A stretch of 55,134 bases of DNA, from the NCBI GenBank assembly GCA_027575765.1, contig JANBPT010000216.1, positions 1 through 55,134 on the forward strand, written 5' to 3'. Below are positions 1-12,573 of the stretch, in pieces (position 1 is the stretch's first letter; the number at the start of each line of letters is the position of its first letter). The notes beneath the pieces were generated by a model. It saw only the letters and a program-made list of their open reading frames with translations, was not told the DNA's origin and made no database searches. The stretch comes from Tieghemiomyces parasiticus (taxonomy: Eukaryota > Kickxellomycota > Dimargaritomycetes > Dimargaritales > Dimargaritaceae). A program made the translations under genes and the position numbers.

Positions 1-1402
1 GGACTAGGGATGTGAAAGGGCAGAATGGGGAATGCCAAGGGGTGTTGTGGAGTATTAGATAAGTATCAATAAATTAGTAGGTTGGTCTTTGTAAGAGGAG
101 TTACACGGTGGATCCTTTCATATATTAAGAGGTTACCGCTGGGCCATGATATTAATTATGCCGAAATTGGTCGCTAAAGTTGTGCGGAATCAGTGACCGT
201 CAAAATAATAGCGGGTTGAAATCAGAGGGCCAGGTTCATTGTTAAACTTGCAAGAAGGAAGAGGGTAAAGTCTCATAAATTTGGTATAGCTTTAGCTGGC
301 TTATATAGCCGGTTGGATGGAAGGTGTGTATTTAGGGCCATGTATGGTACGTTAATTCCATTGGTTAGTTAAAGATGCCTCGGCGAGTAACCATGGGTCA
401 TACACGTAGCCAATGGGCTTGGGGACGGATGCAGTTGCTATCAAGCACGGTGGTGTAGTGTCTTGCAGTCCTGTCGATGGGTTGTAGCTCGAGATATCTA
501 GGGAGGGGGGTCGACCATACCACCTTAGTTATATCCAATGTGAAGCCGCGAGTTACAGGGACGTAGCATGGGAAGGGGGAAAATAATTGATAATCGTATA
601 GCCAAGATGATCAAGTGGTTACAAATTAGAATAGGAGTTTGGATCGTGGTGTTATGTAAAGTAGACCTCGTCAAGGTGGAGTACACCATCGTGTGCTTTT
701 TACCTTAAAGAGCCAGGTAGATTTTTAGCGATGGATGTCTGCCGATATGGAGCCGTTGGTCATTGATACGCTATAGCGTTAGTTTTAATTCTGCTGTTAT
801 GACTATCTGCGCGTCAACGACCCTTGGTCCCACCACTGAGCTGACGGCAATGGCACTATTCGCTAAGGAAAACAAAAGCGGTGTACGGCGTCATCTAAGA
901 TCTGACTACCGATTAGCCGAAACGATATGTGTACCGCCTCTATTCGCACCTGTCCATCCGAACACTTGTACAGAATAAAGGGAGAGCTGCGCCGCGTCCA
1001 CTGTTCCGGCCATGGGTCCGGGTGGGGTTATCGGCTTCTGACCTCTGGGGCCCCTAGCTAGATGAATTATCCAATGAATTTTTTTAGTTATGGGTACATA
1101 TACGCCTGTTACACTAAGGGAGACTACCAAAAAATGGCTTGCTTTCTACGACACTATTAGCAGGAGGTACGCCATCGATCTCGTCCAATAAGTGTGCAGA
1201 CGACTTAAATCTTGACAGTGATGGGCCGCTCGACAAGTGCTTGGACAGGAGAGAGCGATTCGGCCGCTGATAGATCCAATTAGACACAACACCAGGGTCA
1301 TTTGGGGATATGTTAGGGAGCAGAGAAACATAGGTATGGTGTGATGTTAGTAGCCACTCCGATAGGGAGTACCCTCCAAAAAAAAGCCACAATCCCTCTC
1401 TC
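1..1402. other. left edge, no gene recognised
   Basis: This stretch lies downstream (3' side) of the PHOSPHO-type phosphatase gene on the minus strand. Reading frames on both strands are short, AT-richer than the genes of this window, and show no family motif. I see no tRNA arm, repeat array or transposase motif. Confidence 0.5.
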
Positions 1403-2944
1403 TTAGTATCCGGATTTTCTGACTGTTGGGACTGTGATACGCCGACTCCACTTACGCTGTGCGGCGACGACGGGGCTGTTGACGAGCGGTGACGGAGCAG
1501 GCACGGTAGACACACACATGGTGAGTGCAATGCGCACGACGCTGGCCAGATCCTCGGCCTTAGACCAGTACATGAGCCGGGCCAGCACCTGGTCGCGCGA
1601 AGCAGGCTCGCCTAGGATAGCATTGAGGACCTTGCCTGTGCGAGGAAGAACGAAATCCCCGCTGGGAAGTTGATTGTGTGTGTGGAATATGTCTCGGTGG
1701 TCTGCGTTAATTGACCGAAGTGGCCATAAAGTATCACTTGAGCAGGCCCATCCTCCTTCTTCCAATGGCTCTCATCCATGGTATCTCGAGGCCACCCGCT
1801 TTCAAGCCTCGTCGTAGGAGAACGAGAACGATTACTCACCTTTGTAACCTGCAGGAGGGACAAAAGTCATTTGCCCCATCCCCAGCGTAAATGACTCTTT
1901 GGTAGCCGTGGCGCTCTATGAGGCCACTGATCACTTGGCCCTTGCAAATATTGAACGTACACGTCTTGCCGCCCGTGACAGACGAAGCTCGCGAACAACC
2001 ATGCGGTGTGACGGCGGGATTGTACGGTGTAATGGACAGCAGCGAGTGGATACGATTGTCGTCGGCGACGCCGTCGGTCCAAGTAGCTGGATTGGCAATG
2101 ATTTCACTGAACAGATCCAGGAGTCCGTGTCGCTGGAGAACGTGCCGGATCGTGAAGGTGTTGGCATCCGAGATGACATACAAGTCCGCTCCTTGTTCCT
2201 TTGCGTGGTGGAGCATGTCCACTACGGACCGTTTCATCCGAATCTTGTTCAGGGCCGCAGCAACGTGACTGCGTGTAAAACCCTCACGACACAGCTTCTG
2301 GGTAGCTTCATTCTGTAGAATGGCGATTGTTTTCGACCGAAGGGATATCGGTAAAGTGGTTTAGGTTACCGGCTGGCGGAATACCGTGCCATCTACAAGA
2401 GTAGTCTAGCACACGCACGCACTGAATTGTAGATAATTATCGGCCTAGTTGCTTCTGAAGTTACTTACGATCGCGTATATCCAAGGGAGAGTCTTGACCG
2501 TCTCATGAAACTCCTCCAGGGCCGGGGGAGACAAGCACTCCAGGAGAAACGTGTCACTGGTTGGTAGGCAATCGGTAGGGAAAGTACGTCATACTTGTGG
2601 GGTTAGCCAACATTTGTTTGGGAACATTGAGGTTCCCGGTCATCGAATGAAATGGGTGAATGTTCGTCGAAAGGCTATCCGTACCTATCCTCGTCAATGA
2701 GAGTCCTGGCGGTAGTGAAGTGCGGTAAAGCGTTGCCACGTAAGTTACAAAGTAGATACGTTAGATACGAGAAGGGCGAAATGGGGGGGAGTCTTCGCGG
2801 GGCAGGTACTGTATTTGGTGGCATCCGTGACCGGTAAGGTACCGCGTAGAGAGTCTTAATTTCCGGAACCACCTACCAGTCAAAGTCAAAAGCAAGCATC
2901 GTGCGGGGCAGCTCGCGGTGGAGGGTGGAGGAAGATACCATCAT
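1403..2944 (-). CDS. PHOSPHO-family HAD phosphatase, five exons
   Basis: Predicted phosphatase of the PHOSPHO1/PHOSPHO2 group of the HAD superfamily. Known members act on phosphoethanolamine/phosphocholine or pyridoxal phosphate, so the substrate here is open. My exon model on the minus strand is 2877-2944, 2685-2705, 2469-2556, 1840-2312 and 1403-1661. Every junction has GT..AG borders, phases close, and the total is 909 nt (302 residues). Motif I reads FDFDWTLIDEDSDTF around residues 19-33 (nucleophile Asp20, acid/base Asp22). Motif II is VISDAN (about 105-110). NICKG is near 180-184. The last motif, GDGANDFCP, is at about 203-211. After the final splice the frame continues as SGDFVLPRTGKVL, matching the PHOSPHO C-terminal block. 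It is longer than the usual 240-270 residues, through a short linker before NICKG and a C-terminal tail. Exon 2 is only 21 nt. An internal ATG at residue 16 is an alternative start. Confidence 0.85.
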
Positions 2945-4781
2945 GACGGTAGGTTAAGAGGTTCGATGAAACTAGCGACGCGCGCTCAAAGATGGAATAC
3001 AGGCGACACAGCCGTGATCACTGGGGCCAGTATATATATATATATATATATAATTACACAATAATAAGCCGGACGTGAGTTAGGAGCACCGGAAAAGGAA
3101 TAGTGGTATGATCGAGCGGGAGTCAAGAAAGATTGCAGTGTTGACGGTCAACGGGGGGGCGGGAAGTGCAGCCTTTATATATACAAGTATAGAAACCCGC
3201 CAGTTTCTCTAGGTAGAAGTGTACGGCGAGGAAAGGAAGAGAGCAACGGGCGGGTTAATAGGTCTCTTTCACAACCGCCAGCGAAATTGGAAGGAAGAAG
3301 GTGAGGTCTTGTGCGCCGGATATGATACTATCGGTGGCGGGTTGATGACGCTAACGTCTAGGCTGATGAATAAGGGTGGGAGGGGGGTGCGCAATTAACG
3401 GGGAGTAACCCGACCAATCATCGAGCGTTCTTCCCCACACGTTGGCCCAACTGGTTGAGGAGGATGAATTAAGAGGCAGGACGACGGGCTGAAGGGTGGG
3501 CGGATCAGGGGCGGCAGAAAAGGATAAATAAGGGACTAGCCTAGGACATAGCGGAGAGTCGTGAGCCGGAGCGGGCACCTGCTGTGATTGACCGAGACAT
3601 CACCGTCTCTCTCTCTCTATAGGTTCCCCGCTGGACACAAAAAAAGGTGGAGGAGAGAGCTGGGGTTGAACGCGGTAAGAGAATTATGCGACCGGCTAGA
3701 AATAGTGTAGCATATGGGTACACGAGCAGGGTAACTCATATTCCCTAACCACTCTGGATTTAGGTAGATTCGGTTTCCCCATAGCACCCTGAGAGTCTCC
3801 AGTTGCTCGACTATGTTCTCCTTCTCCTCATTACTTGACCAGTGGGAATAATAGTGGGGGGGGGCTACGGCGGCCAAGAGCAAGAGAATATCATGCCTCC
3901 AAATGTGACACAAACAGGCTTGGATAAGTTGCTTGACAAGCGTTGATGTATCGGAGGCCTGTGGTCACTACGACTTACACTTTTAATTTTGAAATCGGGG
4001 ATCCGGCCGCTAATACGGTGACTAGACAGAGGTAGAGAGAAATTTCGATCGGCCAACCCCCACGTTGCTTGGCTGGAGCTCCCTGCTGGCTATAGAGGAC
4101 TCCGACTCAAGCTGATCTCCCCCCACCCTAGTTGTGGTAGGTAGGAGGAGCCGATATGCTTGGGCTGTCAAGTAAAGTAGAAAGGTGATAAAGGCCCTCC
4201 ACCTCATCGCAGCCAAGCGGACCTAGACATCTTGTGTCGCAGTATGTAATTTTCCCTTACCCACCTTTACCAATCTGATTGTATCCCACACAACTCGCGC
4301 CGGTTAATTGGGCATAGTTATCAAATTTAGTGCGCAGTGATGTGCATGGCCAAAACAATAATAATGATAATAACAACTGCCCGAATATTGAGAAGCCCTA
4401 CTGCTCGTGGATAAATCGAGCGTGCCAATGAGTGCCCCCCACGTGTGGGGTTGCCCAATCATGGAGATCAAGGCGTTTATGATTCGTAATTGACCGGAAT
4501 ATTCCACCACCAAATGGGGCTGAGATAGGTGGTAAGGGATTCAGAAAGGGGGTAAGTGTGATCAGGAGGTCGCCGGCGCGCGTGCGCGTTAGTTGAATGC
4601 ACGAGCAGCGGGGACAATATGACAGTAGGGAAAAGACACGAGGGTACGTTACAATTATTGCGCACTCTAAGGTGTAAATAAAAACGGGAGGAGGTGCCGG
4701 AGATATTTCCTCCAAAGGGAGGTGTATCGGATATAGGAGGTGGTAGAATAGGGTCAGATCTATGAAGTAGTAGAAAGCTGT
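2945..4781. other. intergenic, no gene recognised
   Basis: This is the 5' side of the phosphatase gene. It contains a (TA)n tract at 3031-3052 and several CT/GA-rich patches. All frames are short and I recognise no protein motif on either strand. Confidence 0.5.
3031..3052. repeat. (TA)n microsatellite
   Basis: Eleven uninterrupted TA dinucleotides, about 90 bp upstream of the phosphatase start codon. Confidence 0.95.
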
Positions 4782-5095
4782 TTAATGTCCGAGAATTATA
4801 AATCTGGGCGGCGAAGCCTCTCCGCAAACCCCTAACACTTCTTGTAGGGACTGCTGAGGTAGCCATACCGGGAGGGTGTCGGATTTGGCGCACAGGAGAG
4901 CATCTGTATATGGCTGTAGCGCGGGTCCAAAAAGCACATACTGTGCTAGTTCATCAGGCACGTTGCGTAGCGCCCAATATACCGGTCTTCAATCCATTAG
5001 CTGCTTAAATTGGGCATGTAAAGGGAATAGGTCAAGGACGTACGACCACGGGTACACGGTGACCAGGCCAACAAAGAAGTGCCCGTTAAAAGCGA
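4782..5095 (-). pseudogene. coding-like relic or exon, unrecognised
   Basis: On the minus strand one frame reads like protein for about 100 codons with one internal stop. It starts with FNGHFFVGLVTVYPWSYVL, continues to a TGA at 4989-4991, and resumes with RPVYWALRNVPDELAQYVLF and later LPVWLPQQSLQEVLGVCGE, ending at a TAA at 4782-4784. The composition (hydrophobic/aromatic runs, Pro and Gly in plausible places) looks like a folded protein rather than random DNA, but I cannot assign a family. A second stop-free minus frame lies just upstream (5086-5304). Either this is a decayed gene or the TGA lies in an intron; the segment CTAATGGATTGAAG at the stop looks like a branch site plus acceptor. 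No start codon is identified. Confidence 0.3.
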
Positions 5096-5853
5096 GCTTG
5101 GCTTGACGTAAGTGCGATGCGGTAAAGAGAGTAGCTGGTTGCATTGCGTTTCATTAGCGAGTTATATTGCATTTTGTTGTCGGTTCGCTCTGATCGATCC
5201 GACAATAGGCAAGGCTGCCAGACACCGTTCTCGCAACTATTGTTTTCTCCACATATTTCTTGGCTCCAAAGAGGGCTTCTCAGAAATTCACTATCGGTCA
5301 ACATTGATATTGGCTATTTTGTTTTGTTAACCTAGTCGAATGAGCGGAGAGATGTGGGAGCGTAAAACGAGGAGGGGAGGGACGAAGAGGTGGGGGTGGG
5401 GGAAAATGGAAGGCTGGTGCTACTAATAAGATAAGTGAGTCTGCAGAGAGTCTTGTCCAGGCTCTAAAATTAAGCCAAAGTGTGGCACGGTAATGGATCG
5501 TGAAGAGAGAAGAACCAAGTAGCTAGTGGGGTGTGAAAGGGAGAGGGAACGCGAGTCCGGGTCAAGCACGCATTAAAAGGGTATAATACTCCAGCCGGTT
5601 GGCTCAGACAGAGTAGCCTGACTAACACATATGGGGGAGGGGGGGAGAAAAAATGGGTGCGGTTTCAGAGATATTAAGCCGGTTAGGAAATAATTGCGTA
5701 TATATACGGGTGAAAGGGGAGGGAATCGAGAGAAGAGGTGAAGACGGTCGGATAAAAGAAGAGGAGGAGGAGAGGGGAGGCACAATGTTATACACAGGCA
5801 ACGTAAGAGAGGGTGAGAAAGAGAAGGGAGACCGGGCAGAAAGTCGGTAAGAT
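5096..5853. other. intergenic, 3' side of the CDC24-like gene
   Basis: A possible upstream continuation of the 4782-5095 coding-like segment occupies 5096-5304 on the minus strand. The remainder is purine-rich on the plus strand and probably includes the 3' UTR of the CDC24-like gene. No other gene was seen. Confidence 0.4.
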
Positions 5854-8800
5854 TCAGGACACAAAGATGTTGATGGACCATACACCGGATCCGGCGCTAC
5901 TGAAAGGATCCTGTGACTTGGGGTCCTGGTGGGGGCTGGCGTTGGCCATGGGACCAGAACCTGGACCGGGGAGCATGGGCGACTTTTGACGGGTCTCGAG
6001 GGCAATCTGGAAGTCCTGGTCGTTATCCATCGAGACGTAATCGCCGTCCTCGTCCTGGTACTTGAACACGAGAGGAGGAGCGTCGGCGGGTCGAGCGGTG
6101 CTGCTGTTATTAGCCCCACCGTTGGCTACCGCGGCGGCAGCAGCCGTGGCCTCGATACCGCCAGACTTACGACCCGTGCACACGTTGATCTTGCGTTCCA
6201 CACGGGAGGTCAGTTCGATATAGCTGATGTCGACAGGGACCATCAGCGCAAAGATCTCGCTGCGGTAGTTGACCTTCACCTTGACCATGGGCGCGGCCGA
6301 CCCGGCGGCCATCGACGATGTCATGGCAGCCAGCTCCGGTGGGAATGGGAAGCTGTTCTGCAGACCATGGCTCAGCGGGGATAGGTTACGCTGAGCACTC
6401 GGGGATCCTGTCGCGGCGCGCGCATCCGGGGCGCTGCCCTGCGAAATTGAGTTACTCGGGGACCGGCGGTGCGGGTAGAGGTGATGTTGCGCGGACGGGG
6501 TGGGGTGCACCACCGCCAAGGGAGGGTACCCGGGGGTTTTGCCATCCACAGGCGAGACCTGGGCGGACGCGGAGAGCTGTGTCAGATGAGCCTGTCCGTT
6601 GTAGCCCTGGGTGCTAATCCCGAGTGGCCGCGGAAGTGGGGCGGCGTTGCGCAGGCTGGCCTCCTCGTAATGGGCAGGATTCTCCGAGTAGTACCGCTCC
6701 ACGGGCAGCGGGTTCAGCTTGGGCAGGGCCGGCATGTATTGGTTAGGCGGGTGTGGATGCGGTGGGAGGCTGGGACTAACGCGGTGCGGCGGCCGGTCGC
6801 CGTAAGGCGCGAAGATATTAGGTGTGCTACCGCTGCGGTCGCGAAACGGGATGGCCCCGCTGCCTAAGCTACCCCCAGCAGCACCGGAGGTGCGTGGGCC
6901 CACGGGCGGGTTGGAGTGGGATGCCTGTGGGTGATACGGGGCGGCACCCGGGTGACCGGGACGGTACAGGCCGTCGCCCGCAGGGCGAGCGTGGTTGCCC
7001 ATGGCACTAGCACTCCGTGGGAGGGCGGCGTGAATGTCGAGCGAAGGTTCCCGGCTGATGCGCACACCACGCTGGAAGTTCTCCGGTAGAGTGCCAAGGT
7101 CCCCGACCTCGCTGGTCGATCCGCCCCGACGGTAGTAGTAGTACGTCTCGGGGGGCTGTGATTCCTCGCTACTGGGGTGATGCGTGCTGTAGCCGTTAAG
7201 GTAACCGCCATTCTCGACCATCCCGGACACCTTACGTAGGGAGGAGCTCTGCGAGGGCGGGTGAGCACCCAGCTGGTGCGCTCCCGCCAAGTGGGAGGAG
7301 GGGGCAGGGCTCGACCCGGTGGGGGCCAGGTAGTTGTGCGAGTGGACGTGGGTCAGCTTGGGTGGCGGGGGTGGCCCTCCGCCGGGGGTGCCCGGGTACG
7401 GGTACCCCGGGGTGCCGTGGTTACTAAACTGACCGCCCATGAAGAACCCCGGCGTGCTAGGGGTAGTTGGGGTGGCCGGCACGGCGTGGCTCAGGTAGCC
7501 AATGTTGGGGTGCAGCATCACGTGCTCGGGCACGTTTGCTTCCTGGCGGGCTGGGACGGGCGGAGCGGCCGACACGGCGGCCGCGCCCTGGCGCTGCCTC
7601 TCGTCCTTCTCACGGGCCTTCTTGGACAGCTGCTCAATGGTGGCCTTCCACTTGGTCAGTTGCTCTTCGGTTCTAAACTTGAGGGCAAATTGCTCCATGA
7701 CCATGTCCTTCCAGAAGAAGGTGAGCGACAGGGAACCCTCGGTGGAGTTGTTGACGATACGCTGGATCTTGTAGAGATGCACCCGGCCCTTGACTTGGAG
7801 CGTGCCCTTCTTGCGCCGGATCTCCGCGACGGGGTCGGCGAGTGGGGCGTCGGCCGCGCCACCGCTACCAGAAGATTGGTGCTTCTGGGACTTGCGATTC
7901 TCCTTGGGTGGCAAAATCTCCTTACAGCAGATAAGACTGTCGTCGAACAGGTACAGCAGGAGCTCGTTGACCAGGGCGCTGGTGGTCATGTGGAACTTGT
8001 CGAAGAGGTGGAGCTCGCCATACTTGGAGAAATCGGCCCGGCGCCACTCCTCGACGCGCATCTCCAGTTCCTTGAGGGCGTTGTAGTTCTCTTCGCGACG
8101 CATGGTCTCGTTCGACCGGTTGGCCACGCGTTTAGCGGCCTCGTAGCCTTCCTGCATGTCAGCCTGGTTGGGGGCGTCCTTGTCGCTGAACTTGATGAGT
8201 TCCCGGTATAGCAGCTCGTATTTGCAGATCCGCTGAACGGGTTTGATGAGCAGCGAGGGAAGCTGGAACACGGGGTTAATGATATGGGATAGCTTGGTCA
8301 GCGCGGGCGCCTCGCGCAGGGCGATATCAGCGGCCCGGTCGTGGTTGGCAATGTAGGGTTCGTACACCGAAAAGCCTTCCTCCTGATTAAGGTGAGGGGG
8401 GTATTTCAAGTAGTAATTGTGGAGTAGGGGAGAGAGGGAGAGCGCGTGCGCGAGAAAGGGGGGGAAAACAGTGAGGTTAGCCTTGAGCTTGACCGGGTTA
8501 CATGTCCAAAGTGTCTCTAGAGAAAGACCAAAGGGCCACATGCATCAAAGTCGCCTAGATAGGCGACCAGCAAGGCGCGACGGACATACCATGGAGAGGA
8601 AGAGGGCGCCAAACTGTTGCTCGTCGTCAGGCTTGCGAGATTCTACCTCGACCCGGACCAGGAACCGCCGCTGGAAATCGAGCAGGGAGTTGAGATTGGC
8701 AAACATGAGCCGGATGGTTTCCTCCGGTAGGAGGTGCTGCAACTGGACTTCGTTCATGTACCGCTGACGGACGGCACGGGTGGAGGGTGCGGACGGACGC

Positions 8801-9676
8801 AGTGGGAGAGATGGAGCGCATGGGGCATTGAGAAAGAGCGTATATTTAGCTTTGGATCCTGGAAGCTAGTTTACGGAGGAACACTTAACTATGCGTCATA
8901 AGCCAGCCAGTGCATACAAGACGGTGGGTACTTACCTGCAGGGTTTCCAAATCGTTCACGTAGCTCCGCTCGGTCTCGAGGATCTCGGCCACCACACGCT
9001 CCCGGTTGTTCTCGGGTCGCTTCGCAGTGGCCTCGCTGAACCGGAGGGAGGGCCGGTAGGTCACAGACTCGTCGAGTTTGCCCTCCTTCTCGAGTTCGTT
9101 GAGCATGACGGTGACCACGTCGAGCACTTTGATAAAGCTATTGGTGTCCTCGCGGAACGGGTCGCTCACTGTGATGGTGGGGGCCTGCTTGTCGAGCCCT
9201 GAAGCGGTGAAACCCTTCAGGAAGGCGAAGATCTTGAGTTGTTCCTGCTTCTCCCGTTTCAAAGAGTTCATCCGCTGGAGATCGATGGGGACGGGCTCGT
9301 TGGGCCGTAGGGCGTTGAAAATGGTGATGAGACTGAGACCATCCCGGAAAATAGTCGAAAGGTATTGGATGGGGTCGACCTTGGCGGCCGCCTCGGCGTT
9401 GGACTCGTCCATGGTACTGGTCTCGCCAGTGACCGTACCGTCCAGGGAGGAGTTGGCCGAGTCGGCCGGGGCCGAGCCCTTGCTACGGCAGCCAGCCTCT
9501 AGAAAGGGAGTGAACCCAGGCACCTTAGCCAGGCGGTCCATGGTCTGGAGGCACCGCTGGTAGATGGAGACAGGCTGGGTCACCGCCTGGAGAGCTGGCG
9601 ACGGGGCCGGAATCTCGATCGCATGTAGCGAACTCGCCTGCGAGGGCGCACGGCGGCGCAGAGTGACACTGTGCAT
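5854..9676 (-). CDS. cdc24: CDC24-like Rho guanine nucleotide exchange factor
   Basis: Predicted GEF that loads GTP on Cdc42 at polarity sites. Exons (minus strand) are 8936-9676, 8590-8763 and 5854-8382. Both introns (172 and 207 nt) are phase 0 and the product is 1,147 residues. The domain order is that of fungal Cdc24. A CH-like Cdc24 N-terminal domain covers about 40-195. The DH domain runs from about 220 (RERVVAEILETERSYVNDLE) through the conserved LLIKPVQRICKY block near 350-360. A PH domain follows at about 430-590 and ends with a tryptophan helix (LTKWKATIEQL). A Pro/Gly/Ser-rich linker spans about 600-1000. A C-terminal PB1 domain (about 1005-1104) carries the acidic OPCA motif YQDEDGDYVSMDNDQD. 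PB1 should bind a Bem1-type scaffold. It holds an unusual Ala/Gly/Asn insertion of about 30 residues. ATG 9676 is the first start in frame with the CH-like domain; an upstream non-coding exon is possible. Confidence 0.93.
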
Positions 9677-12573
9677 CCCGAAAAGAGAAGAGTGGGGTCA
9701 GCACGAGTGGGGTATATGCGGGTGGGTGATCAGGTGGGCGACGATGTGTGGCGGTGTAACGTACAAGGCTGGGCTGGGAAGGTGGGGGTGGTGGTGGCGA
9801 ATGCGACGGTGAGGTTGCGTGGGTTCGGGTGAGTTGGCGGCTTGGTAGCTTCGGGGGTTAATAGCGCCAGAGGGGCCACAAGGAAACTGCGTGGCGGAGA
9901 AATAAGGGTCGGAGAGAGGGGGGTGTCAGGAAGATGGGCGACAAAGGGCTCGGCAGTCCACATTGGGAAGGCAGAAGGTGGAATGATTCCCGAGCAAGAG
10001 GACCGGGTGGAATGAAGGCCGCTGTAACTCCCGGGATCCCGCGGGATAGAGAAGCAACGGGAGTAAAGTCGAGGGAAGAGGAAAGTAGGTGTCGAAGCTC
10101 CGGCGGCCAGTGGCAGGCGGTCTAGGGGGAGAGAAAGACAAGTATTGCGGGAGGCTGGTTTGGAGGGAGAAAGGTGCCAGTCTAAAAAACTGGTTGCCAG
10201 CTACCGGATAGTGGACGAGGGGGAGAGAAAGGTACAACAGTAGTAGGCCGCGCTCGGGCGGTGGAGAAAGGGGGCAATGGTTAGGAGAGGGCCTGAGCAC
10301 GCGGGAGGGTTCGACATCAGGGAGGTGAAGCCGCCAGGACGACGACGCCTTCTTATCCGCCCTCCAGTGGGGTCTACCGCGGCCCGCCCTCCTACCGCCC
10401 GCAGCCCACCTGGGCGTGTAGCAGGCGCACACGATGATGTAGACAAAGTGGCGGCCACACACAAACATACAGCAGAGCCAGCGAATGAAAGCCCCGCCCC
10501 GCTGTCAGCACGGCCTTGGGGGGCCTGGCCGGGTGGCGGCGCGAGGCGGTCGTGCTCATAGGCCCGGGTGAAAGGACGCCCCGCCGCCAGCGGTCAGCCA
10601 GATACCTCCTCCTCATGCGCATTTGTCTACTGCGCGATAGAACCGTGGAAACGTCCCGCTGTCAGCTGTATGCAGCCAGGAAGGGGGGAGTAAGCAGTGT
10701 GCCGGGCCGGCGTCTAAAGCGTGGCGCGAAGCCTGTGAGTAAGGCCCGGGGCCTTAAAGGGCCCTTCGCACACCGGCCAAACACGCCAAAAACTCTGGAA
10801 AACAAGTTGCCGTCTAAACCTGTAGCGCCGGAAGGGCAGAGAGCTTACCTTAGAGAGGACTTGACGATGTATGCGGCGGATGAAAGTCCGCAGCTGACCA
10901 GGCAGGATGGCACGAAGCGGGTACGGCGGGCGGTCGGCAGTGGTGGACACTCTGGTAGGACTGGCAAAAACGACCTCTTTAGGAAGCCGAGGTAGTCCGC
11001 AACGGGAACGCTTTGGCAATCGTGAGGTGCAGAGCTACCAAACCGCGTAAAGGAAGGTGGATGAGTGGAAGATACGGTCTAGGACCAGCGTCGTCCGTGC
11101 GGCCCCAAGGTAGGATTGGCGACGAGAGAGGAGGACCTTCGTGTCCGATGGTGCAGTGCTGAAGAGCGAAGTAAGGTACGGACGAAAGAGGCGAGGGGGA
11201 GGCGGGAATGTGGCGACGGAGGGCACAGGAATCGCAAGAACTAGGAAGAGCAAGACGGGACTCCGAAAGTTGCACCGATGAGAAGGCACAACCGAAGCCT
11301 TGGAGAGATGTCGGAGCCAAAGAGGAGTAATGGGGGCTGGTCGTGAGGGTTAGAGCGCGGATGAAGGGCAGAGAGGCCAGATGAGGTTGGCGGTCGATGG
11401 GCGAGATGAGCGGAGTGAGGAAGAGGGGCACGGGAAGCGGGTGGGCCTGGCCAGTGGGTTAGTGGGCGGGGAGGCAGTAGTAAATGGCCACAGTCCCCGT
11501 TGGAAGTAGGGGTGCGTTCAGGCCCAACCGGAAGGGAGCGGTGGTAGCCGTGGAGCATCCGTGGAGAACAGGCAGGGGCGAGCATCTAGATGGTGGGACC
11601 GGAGGAATTGGTTGCACAGCAGGGGGGAGGGGGTTGTAAGGATGGATGGGTGGCAGCCCTCTGGCTTCGTCCCCACCTCTACCCTTCCCCCCCCCGCGGT
11701 ATCCCGAATTGGGAGGTGCTCCTCACTTCCCCGCAATTATCCAACGTGGTTCCGTTTCTATTCCCCTGCCCGCAGCCGGCCGCCGTGCCTAGATTCCAGC
11801 CGGCTATGTTGGTTCCAAGCTCACCAGGCATCCCAGTACCGTGAGACAAATATTTAGTCAACAGGACGGTGGCTGGTCCGCCATGCTCGGCCGGAAGATG
11901 TTGCCCAATTCATCGACAGCCGTGGCGGAGACACGGGCTCTGAGACGAGCCAAGGGAAGGGGGACACATGTGGTTGTACTGTACAGAGGGCACCGGGCCC
12001 CCGAGGGACGCAGCAATCACCCTCCTCCTCACTCCGACCTGCCTACTTGTCAGTTGGGCTTGTGCACCATCATCGACGCCCCTTTCCGCCCTCCGCCGGC
12101 GGGCTATTCAGACAACGGTCGATCAAACGCGGAGGGTGCGCCTACACTTGCCCAAACATATACGCTCGCTGGAACTAAAGGGGCCACCCGACTTGTTCTT
12201 CTCAGCCTGGCTTCGCTTCATTGTCCCTGCGTTAGCGCATAGCCCACCGGCCCTGATCTTATGCTACTAACGGGTAGGCAGCTGTCTAATATGATGGTGA
12301 TTATTTCTTTAAAAAATTAAATTAACCCAAAGCCGGGGTCGGGCGCCCAAGGACAGCCTCATGGCCAGCTCATCTATCTTTGGTAGCAATGGCACTATAA
12401 ACTTACCGAATTAGGCAGCGGGATCAATCGTTAGTATGTCCCCGGGAGGAGGGCTGGCCAACGTGGGGTGTTCGGTCGCTAACGGGAGACGAACTCATGC
12501 CCCCATGCAACGGCTAGGGGTGACCTACTGGCAGGTCAGCCGACGGAGCAGATCTGCGGAGTCTGGAGGCTTG
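9677..12573. other. long intergenic stretch, no convincing gene
   Basis: The first part is the promoter/5' UTR side of the CDC24-like gene (CT-rich on the coding strand). Between 10.2 and 11.0 kb the minus strand shows splice-like signals, including a segment of about 110 nt at 10850-10965 between a TTTTTGCCAG acceptor and an AAG/GTAAGC donor. I could not chain them into a recognisable protein. Frames further right are short and Pro/Arg-rich, as expected for GC-rich spacer. Confidence 0.4.

Noticed and set aside
7261..8211. 316-codon open frame on the plus strand
   Set aside because: It is antisense to the DH/PH exon of the CDC24-like gene and has no domain. Such frames arise from G/C-ending codons on the real strand.
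10200..10470. Possible Pam18/Tim14-like segment on the minus strand (PGGFTSLMSNPPA)
   Set aside because: No HPD J-domain motif follows in any frame, so the resemblance is chance.
10850..11019. Possible SDHAF3 (LYR/ACN9)-like exon on the minus strand (LPGQLRTFIRRIHRQVL)
   Set aside because: A few residues fit, but the LYR core is absent and no following exon encodes the LGD-YVK-EF block.
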